NCBI GenBank assembly: GCA_049301135.1
Contig: JBAQKP010000133.1
Coordinates: forward strand, 1-8,930
Direction of reading: 5' to 3'
Origin: JAYXXU01 sp049301135
Lineage (GTDB): Bacteria; Pseudomonadota; Gammaproteobacteria; Pseudomonadales; Moraxellaceae
Length of the DNA: 8,930 nucleotides
Position 1 is the stretch's first letter. Each line of letters opens with the position of its first letter. The notes beneath the pieces were generated by a model that did not search any database, was not told the DNA's origin, and was given only the letters and a program-made list of their open reading frames with translations. Positions 1-5,834 of the stretch are shown one piece after another. The position numbers and the translations under genes are program-made.

Positions 1-14
1 CATCAGGACACCCC

Positions 15-1472
15 ATGAACGCCGCAACCCTCGTCCAAAAAGTCTGGAACTTCTGCCACACCCTGCGTGATGACGGCGTGAGTTATGGAGACTACCTCGA
101 ACAACTCACCTACCTATTGTTCCTCAAAATGGCTGATGAACAAGCCAAGAGCCCACTCAACCCTGTGCAAGTGGGCATTCCAGCCGGTTACGACTGGTCG
201 AGCCTTGCCGCGCTATCGGGTGAGCCACTCGAAGCGCACTACCTGCACATTCTGCGCGAACTCGGCAAGGCATCTGGCATGCTGGGTGCGATCTTCTTTA
301 AAGCACAAAATAAAATCCAAGACCCCGCCAAACTGTCGCGCTTGGTGCAGATGATCAATGACCAAAACTGGAGTAGCCTGACCTCTGATGCCAAAGGCGA
401 CCTCTACGAAGGCTTACTGCAAAAAAACGCCGAAGACACCAAAAGCGGCGCAGGCCAATACTTCACCCCGCGCCCACTGATTCAAGCCATCGTCGAATGC
501 GTGCGCCCGCAACCGATGAAAACCATCGCTGACCCTGCCTGTGGCACGGGTGGTTTTTTCTTAGGTGCGCAAGAGTGGTTACTGCAACAAAAACTGGATC
601 GGAACCAAGCCAAGTTTTTGCGTGAATCGACCTTTTTTGGCAATGAAATCGTCGCCAACACCCGTCGTATGTGTCTGATGAATCTGTATTTACACAGCAT
701 TGGTCACTTAAACGGCGAGCCTTCAATTGATCGCTCAGACGCACTGATTAGCGAGCCGAGTAAAACCGTAGACTATGTGCTGGCCAATCCGCCATTTGGC
801 AAAAAAAGCAGCATGACCGTGACCAATGCAGACGGTGAGGAAGACCGCGATGCACTGACCTACGAACGGCAGAGCTTCTGGGTCACCACTTCAAACAAAC
901 AGCTTAACTTCCTTCAGCATATCGTCACCATGCTGAAAGCCGACGGTCAAGCAGCCGTCGTGCTGCCCGATAACGTCTTGTTTGAAGGTGGTGCGGGTGA
1001 AGTCGTGCGTAAAAAATTGTTGGAAGGCGGTGATGTACATACCATCTTACGTCTGCCGACAGGGCTATTCTATGCACAGGGTGTCAAAGCCAACGTGGTA
1101 TTTTTTGATGCCAAGCCAAAGTCTGAGCATGTTCAAACCAAAGGGGTTTGGTTTTATGACCTGCGCACCAACAAGCACTTTACCCTGAAAACCCGACCAC
1201 TCAGCCGCAGCGATCTGCAAGAGTTTATTGATTGCTACAACCCGATCAATCGGCACGAGCGCACCGAGTCTGAGCGGTTTAAATACTACAGCTATCAAGA
1301 CATTATGGCGCGGGACAAAGCCAGCCTTGATATTTTCTGGCTGAAAGACAGCAGCCTAGACAATATGGAAGACTTACCACCGCCTGACGTGTTGCAACAA
1401 GAAATTATCGAACATCTTCAAGCTGCGTTGAACGCGTTTAGGGACGTGAGTCTAGGACTAGAGCGCGTTTAA
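15..1472 (+). CDS. hsdM: Type I restriction-modification system DNA methyltransferase subunit (HsdM)
   Basis: This is the N6-adenine methyltransferase subunit of a type I restriction-modification system. In the known complex it uses S-adenosylmethionine to modify adenines in a bipartite site chosen by HsdS. Residues about 5-135 match the helical HsdM N-terminal domain (TLRDDGVSYGDYLEQLTYLL). Residues about 138-440 are the N6_Mtase domain, with GQYFTPRPLI at 147-156, the SAM-binding motif I DPACGTGGF at 173-181, FGNE at 208-211 and the catalytic motif IV NPPF at 258-261. At 485 residues with the usual C-terminal helix, it looks complete. The ATG at 15 has AGGA six bases upstream (5-8). No hsdS or hsdR follows; the next gene is unrelated. 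The partners must lie left of the window, elsewhere, or be missing. An orphan methyltransferase is the alternative. Confidence 0.95.
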   Translation: MNAATLVQKVWNFCHTLRDDGVSYGDYLEQLTYLLFLKMADEQAKSPLNPVQVGIPAGYDWSSLAALSGEPLEAHYLHILRELGKASGMLGAIFFKAQNKIQDPAKLSRLVQMINDQNWSSLTSDAKGDLYEGLLQKNAEDTKSGAGQYFTPRPLIQAIVECVRPQPMKTIADPACGTGGFFLGAQEWLLQQKLDRNQAKFLRESTFFGNEIVANTRRMCLMNLYLHSIGHLNGEPSIDRSDALISEPSKTVDYVLANPPFGKKSSMTVTNADGEEDRDALTYERQSFWVTTSNKQLNFLQHIVTMLKADGQAAVVLPDNVLFEGGAGEVVRKKLLEGGDVHTILRLPTGLFYAQGVKANVVFFDAKPKSEHVQTKGVWFYDLRTNKHFTLKTRPLSRSDLQEFIDCYNPINRHERTESERFKYYSYQDIMARDKASLDIFWLKDSSLDNMEDLPPPDVLQQEIIEHLQAALNAFRDVSLGLERV

Positions 1473-1616
1473 AAGATGCTTGCTGTTTTGGTAGGTCATC
1501 GCGCTTGGCCTGCCAAACCTTAATCTACAACACAGCCGCATCATCATGGTTTGAGATTGAGCAAATCCTTAAATCATGCTCAAATTTGGTCAATACCCTG
1601 CGATGGATTGGCTCAC

Positions 1617-2249
1617 ATGGCAACCGTAAAACCTGATCACTGGAAAGCAATCAAACTTGGCTATAGCCACTTTTTGGAAATGTTTGCGGACGATTTTTTT
1701 TACGATGACTTCGGTAATCTTTGTATTTTACATGGAATCGTCGTCAAACCCACTGGGGTCTGGGTTGAGGGAGAGCCGTACACTCGATGGTTGGAACCTC
1801 AAGAATACAAAATGTATTTTGAACACCCCGACAATGATCTCAGTAAGCCGCTTGTTTCTTTTCCAATGGATTTCTACCAGATTGAGCGTCTGCTCAATTT
1901 TTTATCAGATTCTGTTGATCCAGAAGTGATGCAGTATTACACCGAATTCTGGCAAAAACACGCTCCGACAGACACAGTGATCCAGCAAAGAGCTATACCC
2001 CAGCGCACGCCAAAACGACAAGTACAACAGGAAGACGAGATACTCCAAACACTGCGAGATCTTGGACACGATCCGTTAAATCTTTTGGAAGATAGACGCG
2101 GCTCTCAGACTGGAATCAAAGTTCAGGTCAGAGATGAGCTATTTCTGCGTATTCCTTGGTTATTTGGCTCCAATGAGGTCTTCAACAAAGCATGGCAGCG
2201 GCTGAGTAAATCAAAGCAAATCATCCGCCCACCCGCGCCAAACCCGTGA
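1617..2249 (+). CDS. Hypothetical protein of the accessory region, possible C-terminal winged-helix-like segment
   Basis: I do not recognise a named family. From the ATG at 1617 the protein has 210 residues; a TTG at 1551 would add 22 residues but has no visible ribosome binding site, so ATG is preferred. Residues 1-115 are rich in aromatic and acidic residues (FADDFFYDDFGNL, GVWVEGEPYTRWL), suggesting a compact globular domain. Residues 116-138 are a polar, Gln/Arg-rich linker. Residues 139-205 (DEILQTLRDLGHDPLNL, then VFNKAWQRLSKSKQI) resemble C-terminal modules I associate with hypothetical proteins of prophages and islands, and may form a small helical or winged-helix fold; this is inference. 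There is no signal peptide, membrane segment or cysteine motif. It follows hsdM by 144 bases on the same strand, with repeat clusters after its stop. It could be a cargo gene or a control protein of the element. Confidence 0.75.
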   Translation: MATVKPDHWKAIKLGYSHFLEMFADDFFYDDFGNLCILHGIVVKPTGVWVEGEPYTRWLEPQEYKMYFEHPDNDLSKPLVSFPMDFYQIERLLNFLSDSVDPEVMQYYTEFWQKHAPTDTVIQQRAIPQRTPKRQVQQEDEILQTLRDLGHDPLNLLEDRRGSQTGIKVQVRDELFLRIPWLFGSNEVFNKAWQRLSKSKQIIRPPAPNP

Positions 2250-2252
2250 TCG

Positions 2253-2326
2253 ATATAGGCCAAATCCATATAGGCCAAACTGGCATATAAGCCCATATAA
2301 AATCGTACTTGTTTTGGCCTATATGG
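2253..2326. repeat. Iteron-like repeat cluster with an inverted copy
   Basis: ATATAGGCCAAA occurs exactly at 2253-2264 and 2268-2279, a period of 15. Weaker relatives follow: CATATAAGCC at 2284 and CATATAAAATC at 2294. An inverted copy TTTGGCCTATATGG lies at 2313-2326 and is an exact reverse complement of 2266-2279. The cluster sits just upstream of the HTH_17 and DUF3987 genes. Clusters like this are typical of replication origins of plasmids and satellite elements, or of operators for a repressor. Which one applies is inference. Confidence 0.8.
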
Positions 2327-2336
2327 TCAGTAATAG
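2309..2336 (+). promoter_or_regulatory. Possible promoter of the HTH_17-DUF3987 operon, overlapped by the inverted repeat copy
   Basis: TTGTTT (2309-2314) and TAATAG (2331-2336) are 16 bases apart and resemble sigma-70 -35 and -10 boxes. The inverted repeat copy at 2313-2326 lies between and over them, so a protein bound there would block transcription. The match is modest and no transcript evidence is available. Confidence 0.35.
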
Positions 2337-2339
2337 ATT

Positions 2340-2375
2340 ACGAAGCACCACGATTGATCACACAAGGTGCTTCGT
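2340..2375 (+). promoter_or_regulatory. Hairpin covering the ribosome binding site of the HTH_17 gene
   Basis: ACGAAGCACC (2340-2349) and GGTGCTTCGT (2366-2375) are perfect reverse complements with a 16-base loop. The likely Shine-Dalgarno AAGGTG (2364-2369) lies partly in the right arm, and the ATG follows two bases after it. In RNA the stem would hide the ribosome binding site; as DNA it could also be an operator dyad. Confidence 0.6.
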
Positions 2376-2376
2376 T

Positions 2377-2586
2377 ATGACATCTTTCAACACACGACCC
2401 AACCCTATTTTTTCGTCACAGGATGGGCTGGCAACTACAGCTCAGGCTGCTGACTACCTCCAACTCCAATCACAGACGCTCTATAAATGGGCGTGCTATG
2501 AATCTGGACCAATTCGCGCAGTGCGGGTGGGTCGAGCCTTACGCTGGCGGATCACTGATCTACAAAAACTTAAAAATGGGCAGTAA
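2377..2586 (+). CDS. Small HTH_17 / AlpA-like DNA-binding protein (excisionase-type regulator)
   Basis: This 69-residue protein has the layout of the excisionase-like helix-turn-helix family (HTH_17, AlpA/MerR-like). The helix-turn-helix is at about residues 20-39 (TTAQAADYLQLQSQTLYKWA), followed by a wing at 44-65 (GPIRAVRVGRALRWRITDL) that ends in the characteristic RWR..DL. Family members act as excisionases, as activators of integrase or replication genes, or as small repressors in prophages, satellites and islands. Upstream in-frame starts exist at 2314 (TTG) and 2323 (ATG), but they would be translated through the hairpin. ATG 2377 with AAGGTG seven bases before it is the best choice. 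It sits five bases upstream of the DUF3987 gene, so the two are probably co-transcribed and translationally coupled. Its most likely targets are the repeats just upstream; that is inference. Confidence 0.85.
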   Translation: MTSFNTRPNPIFSSQDGLATTAQAADYLQLQSQTLYKWACYESGPIRAVRVGRALRWRITDLQKLKNGQ

Positions 2587-2591
2587 TCGCC

Positions 2592-4748
2592 ATGCAGCAG
2601 CCTACCGAGATTCAATCCATCTGGGACAGCTATCACCCCGCACCAGCAGCGCATATAGAGCTGGTGCGTTATGGTTTACCCAGTACATCTGGCAAAATTG
2701 TGCCATACGGTGCAAGAACACCTAGCCACCTACCATCAGAAGCTGACTATCTGGTTTTGCCCTTGCATAACGCTTATGGAGAACTGAACAACCTTGCGTA
2801 TGTGTCGGCAGATCGACAGTTTTTTGCATTGGGGACGCCTAGGCTAGGCAGTTTTGTACTAAACCAGCCCATCCGCAGTCAGCCGGTCTACATACTGTCT
2901 GATATGGCACAAATCACGGGGTTTTGTGCCGCACAACTGCCATGCGTTGTTGCCTTTAACCCAGACAATTTAGCTTTTGTCGTTAGGCAGTGGATTGATG
3001 CAGGCTACTCAGTCAGCGTGCCTTTTAATCATACACAGCGCGAATCTATCTGCACTGCACTGGTCAACAGTGGTGCAGTGCTGCTTTTGCTGGATATTCC
3101 GCTAGATTTCTGGTCAGACAGTGAAAGCCTATTTCAGGCTATCGAGCGCGCGCGACAAGAAGCCAAAAAGGCTGAAGTGATTGTGTGGCCTACACCAGTA
3201 CCGATACGCGCTGAACTTCCCACTGTAAGTGTGATGAAACGCGATATGTTACCAATGGTATTGGCGGACTATATTTATGACCAGTCGGATCGTATTCCAA
3301 TCGCACCAGACATGGTGGCGGTCTCTGTGCTTGTTTCACTCTGTAGTGTATTGGGTGCGAGAGTCGCTATTAAGCCGAAGCAGTTCGATGACTGGTCTGT
3401 CGTCGCCAACCTATGGGGTGGTTTTGTCGCACCCCCATCCAGTAAAAAATCTGGAGCATTCGATGCGGGTATTAAGCCTCTCGAATTTCTCGTCAGTCGG
3501 GCAATGCGGGCATATGAGGAAGAATGTATCAAATATGATTTGGCACAAACTCGACAAAAAGCGGTTGAAAAAGCTACCAAAAGCAAAATCGACAAAGCGG
3601 CAAAATCCGGTGATGACCAGATGATCGACACACTGATTCAAGAGCTTAAAGACGTGCAGGATCAAAACCATCCTCCTGCGTTAAAACGCTACAAAACCAA
3701 TGACAGTAGCCCAGAAGCATTGGCCGAGTTGGAAGCCAGTAACCCCAATGGCATTATGATTTGTCGAGACGAGCTATCAGGTCTGCTGGCCAATCTGGAT
3801 CAAGAAGGTAATGGCGAGGCACGCGCTTTTTATTTAGAGGGTTGGAATGGCACTGGTGCATACGAAAGTGACCGCATCATGCGCGGACACGGATATATAC
3901 AGAATCACTGCCTAACACTCTTGGGTGGCATCCAGCCTGACAAGCTGATTGCCTACCTTGAGCCTAGCATTAAAGGATTGGGAAATGACGGCTTGATGCA
4001 ACGCTTTCAGCTGATGGTTTACCCTGACCCAGCATTATGGCGATATGTTGATCAAGCACCCAATAAAGAAGCTCGTGAGCAGGTCTATCGGCTATTTGAG
4101 CAGATTGATCAGCTGACCGCATTTGATTTAGAGCGTTTAGGCGCACGGCCAGCAGATGACTATAACAAGCGCCCTTATTTTCGATTTACTGCCGATGCAC
4201 AGCAATTTTATATCCAATGGGTCACGCAACTAGAGCTTCAGCGAGTCCCAGCAGCAGAGCATCCAATCTTGTGTGAGCATTTGCTGAAATATAACAAGTT
4301 GATGCCTGCGCTCGCCTTGCTGTTTCATCTGGTTGAATCGATCAGTGTGGGTGGTTTAGGCTCAGTCAGCTTACGATCTGCCGAGATGGCCGCAGATTGG
4401 TGCAACTATCTAGAAAGCCATGCGCGGCGGATTTATGCGACGGTCACTGATGCTGGGCAGCTGACAGCGGCCAGCCTCGCAGCACGACTGGTAAAGCTCG
4501 ATAAGCCAAATGCTGACAAAGCGCACGACTGGGTCACCAGCGGCTTTACCGCAAGGCAAGTCTTGCGAAAATCTTGGCGCGGATTAACGGAACTAGACAA
4601 GCTACAACACGCATTGGATATTCTGGTCGAACAACACTGGCTGATGAGCGAGGAGATTTCGACCACCATCAAAGGTGGCAGGCCAAGCGTGAACTACCGG
4701 ATCAACCCTAAAATTTTTCAACAAACCGATGCCAGCGGCATGACATAA
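2592..4748 (+). CDS. DUF3987 family helicase-like protein with a degenerate Toprim-like N-terminus (element replication protein)
   Basis: This 718-residue protein resembles DUF3987 proteins, ATPase/helicase-like proteins common in phage, satellite and plasmid replication modules. Residues about 52-172 follow the Toprim region of P4-type primases: LPLHNAYGELNNLAYV at 56-71, YILSDMAQITGF at 100-111, VVAFNPDNLAFVV at 119-131. However, the usual EG of the primase motif is SD (103-104), and the later Asp pair is not visible near 141-148. The ATPase core spans about 208-480, with a variant P-loop APPSSKKS at 280-287, a Walker B-like IMICRDEL at 388-395, YLEGWNG at 414-420, LLGGIQPDKL at 443-452 and NDGLMQRFQ at 465-473. 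Residues 318-360 are charged and probably coiled coil. Residues about 620-705 look like a winged helix. No zinc finger is seen. It follows the HTH_17 gene by five bases and ends inside a terminator hairpin. A helicase or initiator role is inferred from family and context. Confidence 0.88.
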   Translation: MQQPTEIQSIWDSYHPAPAAHIELVRYGLPSTSGKIVPYGARTPSHLPSEADYLVLPLHNAYGELNNLAYVSADRQFFALGTPRLGSFVLNQPIRSQPVYILSDMAQITGFCAAQLPCVVAFNPDNLAFVVRQWIDAGYSVSVPFNHTQRESICTALVNSGAVLLLLDIPLDFWSDSESLFQAIERARQEAKKAEVIVWPTPVPIRAELPTVSVMKRDMLPMVLADYIYDQSDRIPIAPDMVAVSVLVSLCSVLGARVAIKPKQFDDWSVVANLWGGFVAPPSSKKSGAFDAGIKPLEFLVSRAMRAYEEECIKYDLAQTRQKAVEKATKSKIDKAAKSGDDQMIDTLIQELKDVQDQNHPPALKRYKTNDSSPEALAELEASNPNGIMICRDELSGLLANLDQEGNGEARAFYLEGWNGTGAYESDRIMRGHGYIQNHCLTLLGGIQPDKLIAYLEPSIKGLGNDGLMQRFQLMVYPDPALWRYVDQAPNKEAREQVYRLFEQIDQLTAFDLERLGARPADDYNKRPYFRFTADAQQFYIQWVTQLELQRVPAAEHPILCEHLLKYNKLMPALALLFHLVESISVGGLGSVSLRSAEMAADWCNYLESHARRIYATVTDAGQLTAASLAARLVKLDKPNADKAHDWVTSGFTARQVLRKSWRGLTELDKLQHALDILVEQHWLMSEEISTTIKGGRPSVNYRINPKIFQQTDASGMT

Positions 4749-4801
4749 CTGACAAAACCACCCTCTCAACCAGTTTTGTCGGTTATGTCAGGTCGTTTTT
4801 T
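4741..4801 (+). terminator. Strong rho-independent-type terminator overlapping the DUF3987 stop codon
   Basis: TGACATAACTGACAAAAC (4741-4758) pairs with GTTTTGTCGGTTATGTCA (4773-4790): 18 pairs including one G-U, with a 14-base loop. Five bases later there are six T (4796-4801), and T-rich sequence continues. The left arm contains the TAA stop of the upstream gene (4746-4748), so a ribosome finishing translation would cover the arm. The gap before the T run is slightly longer than usual. Confidence 0.75.
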
Positions 4802-4827
4802 GGGTTTTATTATTTTTGGAGTGCATC

Positions 4828-5181
4828 ATGATTGAGCAGACGTTTTTGAATCAGGTACAAATCATTTACCAAAACGGCAAACCTTTAATGGCGGTTTTGC
4901 CTCATCAAGAATGGCAGAAGGTGGCAGCATACGTTCTTGCTCTTAGCAATCAGAATCTGAATATCCCGCCTGCTGTTTTGCTTAGAGTGTTACGACATCG
5001 GATTACCCCAATGCGTGCGTGGAGAGATCACTTGCAGTTATCTCAACTCCAAATCGCTGAACGTATGGCAATCACTCAGCCTGCATACTCTCAACTTGAG
5101 CGACGTGCAGCACCAACGTCCAGCAGCATAGAGGCATTTGCAACAGCGATTGGTGTAGAGCCATATCAGGTGCATTGGTAA
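4828..5181 (+). CDS. Phd-like plus XRE helix-turn-helix protein, antitoxin type, no partner seen
   Basis: This 117-residue protein has two parts. Residues 1-32 (VQIIYQNGKPLMAVLPHQEW) resemble the short Phd-like segment of type II antitoxins. Residues 63-112 are an XRE/Cro-type helix-turn-helix (RAWRDHLQLSQLQIAERMAI, then PAYSQLE, then IEAFATAIGVEPYQV). The order matches XRE antitoxins whose usual partner is a RelE/HigB-like toxin gene beside them. Such proteins bind and neutralise the toxin and repress their own promoter. No toxin gene precedes it (terminator directly upstream) and none is visible in the 395 bases after it. ATG 4828 has GGAG at 4818-4821, six bases away; the TTG at 4816 lacks this. 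A possible promoter ATGTCA (4785-4790), 17 bases, TATTAT (4808-4813) overlaps the terminator. It may instead be the regulator of the element. Confidence 0.8.
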   Translation: MIEQTFLNQVQIIYQNGKPLMAVLPHQEWQKVAAYVLALSNQNLNIPPAVLLRVLRHRITPMRAWRDHLQLSQLQIAERMAITQPAYSQLERRAAPTSSSIEAFATAIGVEPYQVHW

Positions 5182-5576
5182 ACGACCAAAGTTGTGAAAA
5201 AAACATAAATTGGCGCTGTGAATGGTACGAATGCACTGTCTTTTAATCGGGCTATAAGCAGAATATAACAAACCAATCTATATAATTGATAAAAAACAAT
5301 AAAAACCTATTTTTTGCATAAAAAAGTGAGTTTATGAATCAAACCTCATGGAGACCTTCTCAGCACCGTGGGACATAAGCTGTTTATAAGGTGTGTGGAT
5401 GTGAGATGACTCAATAGACAACGGCAGCAACCTCTTGCTACGATTTCGAGGAGCACATATCAGGCAATTGATCAGTAATTCATGTGATTTTGGCTACATG
5501 GTGGCTACATGAGTTTAAAAATAAAAACTGATCAAAGTGGTGTGCATCACAGTGCGTTGTTTTTTATTACTAAAAA
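5182..5576. other. Gene-free region between the XRE gene and the tRNA: candidate attachment region
   Basis: About 395 bases without a convincing gene. The part around 5270-5330 is very A/T-rich. The only start codons open frames of about 14 codons (for example ATG 5335), too short to call. Part of the region holds short repeats described separately. The region ends at the 3' end of the tRNA gene, where integrative elements commonly insert. No integrase or clear remnant of one could be read on either strand. Confidence 0.6.
5468..5535. repeat. Tandem TGGCTACATG pair flanked by inverted TTGATCAGT sites
   Basis: TGGCTACATG occurs at 5491-5500 and 5502-5511, a period of 11 (about one helical turn). 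It is flanked by TTGATCAGT at 5468-5476 and its reverse complement ACTGATCAA at 5527-5535. The arrangement lies 42-109 bases from the tRNA 3' end. It resembles arm-type recombinase or excisionase sites of att regions; that reading is inference. Confidence 0.65.
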
Positions 5577-5653
5577 TGGTGGGCCCGTCGGGACTTGAAC
5601 CCGAAACCAACGGATTATGAGTCCGCTGCACTAACCAATTGTGCTACAGGCCC
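5577..5653 (-). tRNA. tRNA with CAU anticodon, probably tRNA-Ile2 (lysidine type); elongator tRNA-Met possible
   Basis: The 77-base gene folds fully. Acceptor stem GGGCCTG/CGGGCCC has one G-U pair. The D stem is GCAC/GTGC. Anticodon stem GCGGA/TCCGT encloses loop CTCATAA with anticodon CAT. The T stem is TCGGG/CCCGA with loop TTCAAGT. Discriminator A and CCA are encoded (5580-5577). A CAU anticodon can mean initiator Met, elongator Met or Ile2. The G1-C72 pair makes initiator unlikely. The C4-G69 and C5-G68 pairs are known determinants for TilS, which converts C34 to lysidine so that the tRNA reads AUA as Ile; E. coli elongator tRNA-Met lacks them. The gene lies with its 3' end towards the accessory region, the usual orientation for an integration target. 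An upstream promoter is visible. Confidence 0.93.
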
Positions 5654-5685
5654 ACGATTGCGCTGCACTGCTGTACGCGCGACGC

Positions 5686-5713
5686 ATTATAGGGGCAACT
5701 ACGGCAAAGTGAA
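5686..5713 (-). promoter_or_regulatory. Promoter of the tRNA gene
   Basis: Read on the - strand, a perfect -10 box TATAAT lies at 5691-5686 with a -35-like TTCACT at 5713-5708, 16 bases apart. The stretch after the -10 is GC-rich (GCGTCGCGCG), the type of discriminator linked to stringent control of tRNA genes. The -10 is 32 bases from the mature 5' end. Confidence 0.7.
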
Positions 5714-5735
5714 AGCCTGTCGTACCAATTCAGCT

Positions 5736-5798
5736 TTAGCGTTTTTTATGCTAAGCAAAGCATTTTTTACGCATAAGACTTAGCATAAAAAACGCTAA
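5736..5798. repeat. Perfect 20-base inverted repeat between the tRNA and permease genes
   Basis: TTAGCGTTTTTTATGCTAAG at 5736-5755 is matched exactly by its reverse complement at 5779-5798, with 23 bases between. The spacer contains a degenerate third copy, AAGCATTTTTTACGCATAAG (5758-5777), in the orientation of the left arm. No T run follows either arm, so it is not an ordinary terminator. It could be an operator, a dispersed repeat or a mobile-element remnant. Confidence 0.85.
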
Positions 5799-5834
5799 TC
5801 TAGCCGATCTTTTAGATTTTTGGGCATATCGCAC

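Noticed and set aside
1487..1517. Imperfect hairpin after hsdM (TTTGGTAGG / CCTGCCAAA)
   Set aside because: Nine pairs with one G-U and a 13-base loop, but no T run follows, so a terminator call is not supported.
2253..2326. CRISPR array
   Set aside because: The repeats are only 12 bases with 3-base spacing and one copy is inverted; there are no spacers of uniform length and no cas genes.
3275..3671. Overlapping open frames on both strands inside the DUF3987 gene
   Set aside because: They lie over conserved DUF3987 motifs in the main frame and encode no recognisable protein.
5540..5552. TGTGCATCACA resembling a CRP site
   Set aside because: The two half-sites are only two bases apart, whereas CRP sites need about six between them.
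5182..5576. Possible toxin or integrase remnant next to the tRNA
   Set aside because: Reading both strands gave only short frames interrupted by stops, with no recognisable recombinase or toxin motif.
5595..5783. 62-codon open frame on + over the tRNA and the inverted repeat
   Set aside because: It reads through the antisense of the tRNA and its promoter; no ribosome binding site or family resemblance.
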